Shown here piece by piece: positions 1 through 5,537 of a stretch of DNA of 5,537 nucleotides. The stretch's first letter is position 1. Every line of letters starts with the position of its first letter. The notes beneath the pieces are model-generated. The model made no database searches. It was not told the DNA's origin and was given only the letters and a program-made list of their open reading frames with translations. The stretch is from Spirochaetaceae bacterium. GTDB taxonomy: Bacteria; Spirochaetota; Spirochaetia; Treponematales; Breznakiellaceae. Made by a program: the position numbers and the translations under genes. The stretch covers positions 1 to 5,537 of the forward strand of contig JAIRMY010000155.1 in assembly GCA_031258335.1 (NCBI GenBank). The letters are read 5' to 3'.

Positions 1-637
1 CGAACAGGATGCCGCCCGCCGCCGCCAGCACAGAGCCAAGCGCAAACGTAAACGAGATTGTATAGTCTACGGATATACCCATGAGGCTCGAAGCCTGCAT
101 ATCGAAAGAGACGGCGCGCATGGCCTTGCCGCGTTTTGTGTACTTGATGATGTAATTCAGCGCCATCATCAGCGTTGCTGATACTACGATGACAATTATC
201 TGTATATTTGATATTGAAAAGCGCCCGGCGTCTATGTTATGCGCGGCGGGGCGCGGAAACTGGCGCGGATTAGGCCCTATGAACGGTATCACCCGCGCTC
301 CGTTTTCCAGAATCAGCGAAACCGCTATGGCGGTAATAAGCGAATTAAGGCGCGGGGCTGACCGAAGCGGCCTGTAGGCAAAACGCTCTATGGTAACGCC
401 GAGCGCCGCGCACAGACACATCGCAAAGACAAACGCAAAAATTATAGACAACGGGGAAACGCCGAGTCTTACCAGCACAAAGTATCCGGCGTAAGCGCCC
501 GCCATCAAAATATCGCCGTGTGCAAAGTTGATCAGTAGCACAATGCCGTACACCATCGTATACCCAAGCGCGATAAGCGCGTATATGCTACCCAAAGAAA
601 TTCCGTTTATAAGCTGTTGTAAAAATATCGGAGCCAT
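1..637 (-). CDS. livH: LivH-type branched-chain amino acid ABC transporter permease (partial, C-terminus beyond window)
   Basis: Inner-membrane permease subunit of a high-affinity branched-chain amino acid importer of the LivKHMGF type. With LivM it would form the channel energised by the LivG and LivF ATPases. The visible 212 residues begin MAPIFLQQLINGISLGSIYA. They carry the family's first-helix signature 'YALIALGYTMVYG' followed by 'INFAHGD' (about 19-42), then 'ERFAYRPLR' (84-92). The cytoplasmic coupling-loop region 'TKRGKAMRAV' leading to 'LMGI' (167-188) follows, and then another hydrophobic helix. The family is usually about 290-300 residues, so roughly 80-90 C-terminal residues are outside the window. 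The ATG lies 15 bases after the stop of the PII-like gene, in the same frame, with only a weak GGCGG/CTGG purine stretch as ribosome binding site. Translation is therefore probably coupled to the upstream gene. UrtB (urea permease) is a close relative and the substrate cannot be fixed from this fragment, but the short N-terminus fits LivH better. Confidence 0.93.
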   Translation of the reverse strand, partial: MAPIFLQQLINGISLGSIYALIALGYTMVYGIVLLINFAHGDILMAGAYAGYFVLVRLGVSPLSIIFAFVFAMCLCAALGVTIERFAYRPLRSAPRLNSLITAIAVSLILENGARVIPFIGPNPRQFPRPAAHNIDAGRFSISNIQIIVIVVSATLMMALNYIIKYTKRGKAMRAVSFDMQASSLMGISVDYTISFTFALGSVLAAAGGILF

Positions 638-652
638 CCAGCCGCCGCGCCG

Positions 653-1384
653 TTAACGGAGATCTATGCCGGTGATATTGTCGGCGGGAACTGAAAAAAC
701 TATGCCCTCGGCCTTCGACGCCATGCCGTGCGATTTACTCACCGCTTCCATGATGGCAGCCTTCTTTGCCCGTGTTGTCAGGATGATGATGATTTCTTTT
801 TCGTTCTGTATGGAGATGCCGAAAATTTTTGCCGGGCCGCTTTTTACCAGCCCTCTGGCGTTGATAACCGTGCCGCCGCCGGCGCCGGCTTCGCGGGCAA
901 CCGTCATAAATTCATCGCTGTAACCCTGATTCAGAATAGAAACAATGAGGTCGTATTTTCTTTCCATTTTTCTTCTTTCCTCTCCTTGGTAGACTTTCGG
1001 GTAGACTTCCGGCACGGGGCAGACATTCTTATCCACAGTCATACCGGACCTAATCAAAAAATCCAGTACAAGGTTGTTTACCGCCGAAAGCGGTATGGAA
1101 AACCCTATCCCGGTCCCCGGATGGTTAAGCCCAAGTTTCTGCCCCACCTCGCGTAAAAGACGCGGCGCAAAAGTATTTTGCTCTAGACAGAGTATGACCG
1201 CCTTGTCCGTCGAGCCTATCCCCAAAATATCGAGTATCTCGGAATTAGCAGTGCCCCTGCCCTTGCATACAAACTGGTAGCGCGTGTTGTTTTGACTGAA
1301 TATAGTGCTGATAGTCTTGATTTTTTTCCAGTCAACGATAAAAAACGCCAGGTCTAAAACCGGTAAATCTTGTCCGCCGTCCAT
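653..1384 (-). CDS. Tandem PII-like signalling protein (two fused P-II domains)
   Basis: A 243-residue soluble protein made of two PII-like ferredoxin-fold domains joined by a linker at about 112-142. Members of the PII family bind ATP/ADP and often 2-oxoglutarate and regulate transporters or enzymes by docking. The C-terminal domain (about 143-240) is the clearer one. It starts 'KYDLIVSILNQG', has the Gly-rich 'AREAGAGGGTVINARG' (163-178), and ends 'EGIVFSVPADNITGI' like the last strand of GlnB. The N-terminal copy (about 10-112) repeats this plan with 'LDLAFFIVDW', a degenerate 'QFVCKGRG' (37-44) and 'GIGFSIPLSAVNNLV'. The loop after the Gly-rich motif is short (GLVKSGPAKIFG) and lacks the GlnB T-loop tyrosine, so classical uridylylation is unlikely. 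GlnB is about 112 residues, so this is a double-length form. It directly follows the DUF1538 gene (TAA then ATG). A GGAGG at 1396-1400, inside the upstream coding end and 11 nt before the ATG, supports this start and coupled translation. The ligand and partner are unknown. Confidence 0.85.
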   Translation of the reverse strand: MDGGQDLPVLDLAFFIVDWKKIKTISTIFSQNNTRYQFVCKGRGTANSEILDILGIGSTDKAVILCLEQNTFAPRLLREVGQKLGLNHPGTGIGFSIPLSAVNNLVLDFLIRSGMTVDKNVCPVPEVYPKVYQGEERRKMERKYDLIVSILNQGYSDEFMTVAREAGAGGGTVINARGLVKSGPAKIFGISIQNEKEIIIILTTRAKKAAIMEAVSKSHGMASKAEGIVFSVPADNITGIDLR

Positions 1385-2914
1385 TTAGTAGTCAACCTCC
1401 GGGTAAATAATGATGCGCCCGGCCTTTTCCGCCGTCATCTCGCCGGCAGCCAACGCCACCTTCTTCAGCCTGATCTTGTATACGAGTCCCATTATTTGAA
1501 TCACAACGAGCGGAGTAAGCGCGACAAGAGCGACAACGCCGAAAGCCTGCGTCATCAAGTCGCCGCCTACCCCCTCGCAAACGCCCATGGCAAGCGGAAG
1601 CAGAAAGGTTGAGGTGAGCGGGCCGGAACAAACCCCGCCTGAGTCAAACGCTATTCCCACGAATATGCGGGGCACAAAAAAGGTCAGCGTGAGAGCGATG
1701 ACGTAGCCCGGTATCAGTATCCACATCAGCGGGATGCCGAGCAGTATGCGTACCATCGTGAGGGCAAGCGCTATAGCCATGCCAATGGCGAGGGAGCGCG
1801 TCAGCGTCTTTTGAGGTATAGCGCCGGAGGATATGTCTTCGACCTGTTTTTTCAGGACGTGAACCGCCGGTTCCGCCATCACTATGAAATAACCTATGAC
1901 CATCCCCAACGGTACGAGTATCCAGCGCAGCGGAGAGGCCGCCATCTCCGACCCCAGCAGTTGGCCTACAGGGATGAAACCCACGTTTACACCTGTGAGA
2001 AAGACCAACAGCCCCAGCAGCGTATAGCAAAAACCCATGCCTATACGCTTGAGCTGGTGGTTCTTGTAGCGGCGGGAGATGAGTTGAAAGACCACGAAGA
2101 AGAACACGAGCGCGGCAAGCGCCGTAAACACGTCCTTTGCGTAGTGCGGAAGTTGGAGAAAAAAACTTTTGACAACATCGCGGGATGTGATGATTTCTGA
2201 AACCGTGTGAGACTCGACGTTTGCGCCTGACGGGTTAAAGACGATGCCGAGCAACATCACCGCAATGATGGGCCCCACACTGCACAGGGAGACCAGCCCG
2301 AAGCTGTCATCCTGGGAACCCCTATCGCCGCGTATAGATACAACGCCCAAGCCCATCGCCAGTATGAAAGGCACGGTTATAGGACCTGTCGTTACCCCGC
2401 CAGAATCGAAGGCTACAGGTATGAAGTTATCCGGCGTAAAGAAGGCGAGCGTGAAGGTGATTGTATACGCAATTAAGAGCATCACGGACAGCCGTATCTT
2501 GAACAGTATGCGAAGAACCGCCATCACAAGGAAGATGCCGACTCCGACTCCGACGGTTATGATCAACAGTATTGATGGATTTATCGAAGGCACCTGCTGC
2601 GCCAATACCTGCAAATCCGGCTCGGCTATCGTTATTACGAGTCCCATGATAAAACTTACCGATATAATCAGAACAAGATTCGGTGTTTTTGTAAGCTGTA
2701 TCCCTATGCCTTCCCCCATAGGCATCATTGCCATGTCCGCGCCCAGGGTGAAAAACCCCATGCCGACCACAAGCATAGCCGCTCCCATCAAAAACAGCAG
2801 TATAGTACCCGCGGGAATCGGCACGAATACAACACTTGCCAGCAACACTATCACCGTTATAGGGAGTACGGACGAAAAAGCCTCGGTTATTTTTTCATAA
2901 AGCACCTTGTTCAT
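1385..2914 (-). CDS. DUF1538 polytopic membrane protein, internally duplicated
   Basis: A 509-residue integral membrane protein that I recognise as the DUF1538 family. Its biochemical role is not established; the fold suggests a transporter or channel. The protein consists of two homologous halves. The first half has 'TIAEPDLQVLAQQV' (AEP at 97-99) and 'AFDSGGVTTGPIT' (168-180). The second has 'VMAEPAVHVLKKQV' (AEP at 347-349) and 'AFDSGGVCSGPLT' (422-434). Both motif pairs sit among long hydrophobic segments, giving an estimate of about six helices per half. The acidic AEP and FDSGG residues, conserved in both repeats, are the obvious candidates for a substrate or ion site. A polar segment (about 225-285) links the halves. 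The frame stays open upstream to an ATG at 3019, but those extra 35 residues look unlike the family and are encoded across a strong promoter. MNKVLYEKITEAFSSVLPI at 2914 is therefore taken as the start. It is the first gene of the operon with the PII-like protein and LivH. Confidence 0.87.
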   Translation of the reverse strand: MNKVLYEKITEAFSSVLPITVIVLLASVVFVPIPAGTILLFLMGAAMLVVGMGFFTLGADMAMMPMGEGIGIQLTKTPNLVLIISVSFIMGLVITIAEPDLQVLAQQVPSINPSILLIITVGVGVGIFLVMAVLRILFKIRLSVMLLIAYTITFTLAFFTPDNFIPVAFDSGGVTTGPITVPFILAMGLGVVSIRGDRGSQDDSFGLVSLCSVGPIIAVMLLGIVFNPSGANVESHTVSEIITSRDVVKSFFLQLPHYAKDVFTALAALVFFFVVFQLISRRYKNHQLKRIGMGFCYTLLGLLVFLTGVNVGFIPVGQLLGSEMAASPLRWILVPLGMVIGYFIVMAEPAVHVLKKQVEDISSGAIPQKTLTRSLAIGMAIALALTMVRILLGIPLMWILIPGYVIALTLTFFVPRIFVGIAFDSGGVCSGPLTSTFLLPLAMGVCEGVGGDLMTQAFGVVALVALTPLVVIQIMGLVYKIRLKKVALAAGEMTAEKAGRIIIYPEVDY

Positions 2915-2926
2915 TGTTTGGGTTAA

Positions 2927-2955
2927 AGTATAAAAAAAAATACCCGGTTTGTTAA
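2927..2955 (-). promoter_or_regulatory. Sigma-70-like promoter for the DUF1538-PII-livH operon
   Basis: Read on the minus strand, TTAACA (2955-2950, five of six matches to TTGACA) is followed by a 17-bp spacer containing a run of nine T. TATACT (2932-2927, five of six matches to TATAAT) comes next. Transcription would begin around 2918-2920, only about 4-6 nt before the ATG at 2914. This placement argues against the longer reading frame beginning at 3019. The elements and spacing are seen directly; promoter activity and the start site are inferred. Confidence 0.68.
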
Positions 2956-3067
2956 GACCCCGCTGGGCGGTCAATTCGAAAGCATAAGGCGAGCGGCGTT
3001 TAGCCCGCACCGCTTGCACGCCCGCTATCCCCCGCCACCCTATGCGGAGCGGAATATTTAGTATACA

Positions 3068-3493
3068 ATGCCTGTTATCATGCTCAGGCTGATAATGTTC
3101 CTCTACGATACCGCGCGGTTCTTCGCGCTGTTTGTCCTGTTTGTCGCGCTGGAACCGCAGGTAAACCCCGCGGATAACTATTTTGCCGGTAAACTCCTAT
3201 ACGCCGCCCCGCTTGCGCTGTTTCCGCTTATGGCATTCTTCCTCTGGCTTGATCGCGAAAAATACTCGCCTTTCGTATACCTTTATGCGGCGGGAAAGAT
3301 CATAAGCGTATGCGCCGCCGCAGTTGCCGTCATCTCATCGTTCAGGGAACTGCTTACAATGTTCCTGTTCGCCGACGCAAAAAAAATTATCGTCAATATA
3401 ACTGTACCCGTTTTAACCTTCCTTGATTTACTGTTTGTAATCCTCCTCGTATTTTCATCAAACCGTAGAAACATATCCTCCCGGCATCCATGA
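3068..3493 (+). CDS. Small four-helix membrane protein of unknown function
   Basis: A 141-residue protein that I cannot assign to a characterised family. It has four predicted membrane spans at about residues 6-28, 42-60, 69-91 and 107-130. A short polar loop after the first span (EPQVNPADNYFAGK) and a charged loop after the second (DREKY) separate them. The tail is basic and polar (SNRRNISSRHP). No catalytic motif or signal peptidase site is evident. Coding potential is supported by an uninterrupted frame with coherent hydrophobic periodicity and by the lack of any better frame on the opposite strand. The start is uncertain. The ATG at 3068 has only a GGAG 18 nt upstream, too far to be a normal ribosome binding site. 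In-frame ATGs at 3080 and 3095 are alternatives, the last preceded by AGG at 6 nt. The gene is divergent from the DUF1538 operon and 87 bp upstream of the EF-G-like gene on the same strand, so it could be cotranscribed with it. Confidence 0.7.
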   Translation: MPVIMLRLIMFLYDTARFFALFVLFVALEPQVNPADNYFAGKLLYAAPLALFPLMAFFLWLDREKYSPFVYLYAAGKIISVCAAAVAVISSFRELLTMFLFADAKKIIVNITVPVLTFLDLLFVILLVFSSNRRNISSRHP

Positions 3494-3531
3494 AACTTTT
3501 ATGTAGATATATTTACGGAAATAGTGTAGAC

Positions 3532-3537
3532 TATACC
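3532..3537 (+). promoter_or_regulatory. Possible -10 element ahead of the EF-G-like gene
   Basis: TATACC matches the -10 consensus at four of six positions and lies in the AT-rich gap before the EF-G-like gene. The best nearby -35-like hexamer, TTTACG at 3512-3517, leaves only a 14-bp spacer, which is short. A start near 3544 would place the hairpin at 3543-3556 at the very 5' end of the message. This is a weak candidate; cotranscription with the upstream membrane-protein gene is equally possible. Confidence 0.25.
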
Positions 3538-3542
3538 GAATG

Positions 3543-3556
3543 TGGACTTTTGTCCA
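3543..3556 (+). other. Short hairpin in the EF-G-like gene leader
   Basis: TGGAC (3543-3547) and GTCCA (3552-3556) form a perfect five-base-pair stem with a TTTT loop. TG at 3541-3542 could extend it by pairing with CA at 3558-3559 past a bulged A. It lies 12 nt upstream of the GGAGGG ribosome binding site and does not cover it. No U-tract follows, so it is not a terminator. It could protect the 5' end or be chance; the stem is short. Confidence 0.3.
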
Positions 3557-3568
3557 ACATGACTGCAT

Positions 3569-3574
3569 GGAGGG
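3569..3574 (+). promoter_or_regulatory. Strong Shine-Dalgarno site fixing the EF-G-like start
   Basis: GGAGGG lies six bases before the ATG at 3581 and is the best ribosome binding site in the window. It rules out the ATG at 3567, which overlaps it and is out of frame. Confidence 0.85.
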
Positions 3575-3580
3575 TTTCAG

Positions 3581-5537
3581 ATGAATTTCACAGGCGATTT
3601 GGTTAGGAATGTCTCGATTTCCGGGCATGGAGGCACGGGAAAAACTACCTTATTCGAGCGGTTGCTCTTTTCAGGCGGCGTTATCGCAAAGCCGGAAACG
3701 GTTGAATCCGGCAAAACGGTAAGCGATTCAACCCCTGAGGAGCTTGAGCGTAAAATTTCTATACACGCCGTCATGGCGAATGTAGCGCGGGGTGGCAAAA
3801 AAATTAACATTTTTGATACGCCCGGCGCCGCGGATTTTGTAGGCGATGTGATTCTTACATACCGTGCCGCTGAATTCGCCCTTTTAACAGTGGACGGGAG
3901 ATCCGGCATACAAATCGAAACAATCAAGCTGTGGCGCAATCTCGAAGCCCGCAAAAAACCCCGCGGCATCGTTATCACCAAACTCGATGACGATAAGGCC
4001 GACTTCGAGCGCGTTCTTGCCGACATCAACGAAAAATTCAAGACGGACGCCGTGCCGTTTACCCTCCCACTGGGAAGCGGCGCTGCGTACAAAGGTGTCA
4101 TCGACGTTATCAGCCAAAAGGCGTACATGGCGGATGCCGTCGCCACCACTATCGAGAAAGAAGCCCCCATGCCGGACGACGCCAAACCCGCGGCGGAGGC
4201 GGCGCTTGAAAAAATCACCGAAGCCGCAGCCGAAGGAAACGACGCTCTCATGGAAAAATTCCTCGATTCCGGCGCTCTTGACGCTTCAGAGATCAAGACG
4301 GGGCTTGCCGCCGCCCTTTCAGAAGGCAAGTTCACGCCGGTATTCGCGTCCGCCGCGTTGAAAAATTCCGGACTAGTCCCCCTCCTCGATTTTTTTGCCG
4401 CCATAGGCCCCTCCCCGCTGACGGCAAACGACCTCGCGTTGACGGTTGGTGGCGGCGAAAGCAAGGTTATCCCGCTTGACCCGGCAGCCCCATTCAGCGC
4501 CCTCGTGATCAAAACGAGTTACGACCAGTTCTCAGGAAAATTGTCGTGGATCAAAGTAATAAGCGGCAAACTTGTCTCAGACTCCGACGTGTTGAACGTT
4601 ACCGAGGGCAAAAAAGAACGTGTCGGCAAACTCTTTGCCTGCATAGGCAAAAAATTAGAGGAAATTAAGGAACTTAACTCAGGCGATATAGGCATCATCA
4701 CCAAGTCCCCAACGATGAAAACCAACGACACCATAGCCGCCTCCGATCTGGGCTGGCGCTTCGTGCCTCTCCGCCTCCCCGCGCCCGTTCATTCCGTCGC
4801 GGTAAGCGCCTCCGAAAAGAAAAACGACGACAAACTTGGCGACTTCTTCGTCCGCGCCGCCGAAGAAGACCACACATTCCGCTACGAATTCAACTCAGAA
4901 ACAAAGGAAACCGTAATATCCGGCATGGGCGAGCTTCATATCAACATGATTCTGGAAAAAGCCAGACAGACTCAAAAAATAGAGGTGGTAACCAACATTC
5001 CCCGCGTCGCCTACCGCGAGACTATCACCAAGACAGCAAGCGCCGAGTACACGCACAAGAAACAGACAGGCGGGCATGGGCAGTACGGCAAAGTTTTGCT
5101 TGAAATCGCCCCGCTCGCCCGCGGCGAACAGTACAGGTTCATAAACGCGATTTTTGGCGGTGCCGTCCCCAAAAACTACATCCCCGGCGTCGAAAAAGGC
5201 ATAGCCGAAGGCATGGCTCGCGGCATCATGGCAGGCTACCCCGTCGTAGATGTCGAAGTCAAAATCGTTGACGGCAAATACCACCCGGTAGACTCCTCCG
5301 AGTTATCTTTCAAACTCGCATCACGCAACGCATTCCGCGAAGCAATGAAACTCGCCGCCCCCGTGCTGCTCGAACCTATCATGGAGCTCACCGTCCTCGT
5401 CGAAAGCAAGTACCTCGGCGATGTAATGAGCGACCTCTCCGACAAACGCGGCAAGATTCAAGGCGAATCTTCACTCGGCGGCGGCATCGAAGAGGTAAAA
5501 GCCCAAGTCCCCGCCTCGGAACTCCTCCGCTACTCCA
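3581..5537 (+). CDS. EF-G-like translational GTPase paralogue (partial, C-terminus beyond window)
   Basis: A cytoplasmic ribosome-associated GTPase of the EF-G superfamily; 652 residues are visible of a family length near 690. The order is: G domain (about 8-280) with P-loop 'GHGGTGKT' (15-22), switch I 'ERKISI' (56-61), 'DTPGAADF' (79-86), 'TKLD' (133-136) and a G5-like 'ASAALKNSG'; domain II (about 303-385, 'GKLSWIKVISGKL'); domain III with 'SGMGELHINM' (447-456); domain IV with 'TGGHGQYGKV' and 'DGKYHPVDSSE', keeping the tip His at 568; and domain V from 'LLEPIMELTVLVESKYLGDV'. The gene starts at ATG 3581, six bases after GGAGGG. Relative to canonical EF-G, the catalytic His after DTPG is Ala83, ERGITI is ERKISI, and the Asn of NKxD is Thr133. 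These changes mark it as the divergent EF-G-like (EF-G2-type) paralogue and not the main fusA product. Whether it performs translocation, recycling or a stress role is not known here. The low-GC-identity start and intact domains argue against a pseudogene. Confidence 0.9.
   Translation, partial: MNFTGDLVRNVSISGHGGTGKTTLFERLLFSGGVIAKPETVESGKTVSDSTPEELERKISIHAVMANVARGGKKINIFDTPGAADFVGDVILTYRAAEFALLTVDGRSGIQIETIKLWRNLEARKKPRGIVITKLDDDKADFERVLADINEKFKTDAVPFTLPLGSGAAYKGVIDVISQKAYMADAVATTIEKEAPMPDDAKPAAEAALEKITEAAAEGNDALMEKFLDSGALDASEIKTGLAAALSEGKFTPVFASAALKNSGLVPLLDFFAAIGPSPLTANDLALTVGGGESKVIPLDPAAPFSALVIKTSYDQFSGKLSWIKVISGKLVSDSDVLNVTEGKKERVGKLFACIGKKLEEIKELNSGDIGIITKSPTMKTNDTIAASDLGWRFVPLRLPAPVHSVAVSASEKKNDDKLGDFFVRAAEEDHTFRYEFNSETKETVISGMGELHINMILEKARQTQKIEVVTNIPRVAYRETITKTASAEYTHKKQTGGHGQYGKVLLEIAPLARGEQYRFINAIFGGAVPKNYIPGVEKGIAEGMARGIMAGYPVVDVEVKIVDGKYHPVDSSELSFKLASRNAFREAMKLAAPVLLEPIMELTVLVESKYLGDVMSDLSDKRGKIQGESSLGGGIEEVKAQVPASELLRYS

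Noticed and set aside
189..377. Short plus-strand open frame of 62 residues inside livH
   Set aside because: It is a shadow of the LivH coding frame, which has clear family motifs on the minus strand.
2244..2900. Open frame of 218 residues on the plus strand opposite DUF1538
   Set aside because: It lies antisense to a strongly recognisable membrane protein. Its composition (Thr/Ile/Pro/Ser rich) is what reverse reading of hydrophobic codons produces.
2956..2972. Imperfect inverted repeat GACC...GGTC just upstream of the -35 element of the DUF1538 promoter
   Set aside because: Only four outer base pairs match, with mismatches inside. It could be an operator, but the signal is too short to call.
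2915..3019. N-terminal 35-residue extension of the DUF1538 frame
   Set aside because: It spans a good promoter, does not look like the start of family members, and has no convincing ribosome binding site. The start at 2914 is preferred.
3061..3066. GTATAC palindrome and TATACA as a possible -10 for the 3068 gene
   Set aside because: No -35-like hexamer sits at a suitable distance, and similar TATAC strings occur repeatedly through coding DNA in this window.
3577..4512. Long open frame (311 residues) on the minus strand opposite the EF-G-like gene
   Set aside because: It is a Ser/Ala-rich shadow of a gene whose plus-strand translation matches EF-G domain by domain.

Overview
The window reads as one compact stretch of a bacterial chromosome of roughly balanced base composition. 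No RNA genes, insertion sequences or CRISPR repeats are visible. The best taxonomic hint is the EF-G-like protein on the right. Its N-terminal region (the 'SISGHGGTGKT' loop, a 'VESGKTVSD' segment, then 'ERKISI' in switch I) resembles, from memory, the divergent EF-G paralogue of spirochaetes such as Treponema. I lean towards a Treponema-like, gut-type spirochaete, but this rests on recall and not on a search.

The left half (1-2914) is a minus-strand operon. Its first gene encodes a polytopic DUF1538 membrane protein with two homologous halves. A tandem PII-like protein follows directly after its stop codon. Then, 15 bases later, comes a LivH-type branched-chain amino acid ABC permease that runs off the left edge. 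All three genes lie in one reading frame, separated by single TAA codons. A strong sigma-70-like promoter (TTAACA - 17 bp - TATACT) lies just upstream. Its predicted start site leaves only about 4-6 nt before the DUF1538 start codon, so the first gene would be nearly leaderless.

The right half is plus strand. A divergently transcribed four-helix membrane protein of unknown function (3068-3493) is followed by a gene for an EF-G-like translational GTPase (from 3581, cut by the right edge). The GTPase has all five EF-G domains but altered GTPase motifs: the catalytic His after DTPG is Ala, ERGITI is ERKISI, and NKxD is TKLD. The tip of domain IV is conserved.

The most interesting idea is that the DUF1538 protein, the double PII-like protein and the Liv permease form one nitrogen- or nucleotide-sensing transport module. 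PII proteins classically dock on transporters such as AmtB. Here an atypical, duplicated PII without the usual uridylylation loop sits between two membrane components. The function of DUF1538 is not established, so this is inference from gene order.
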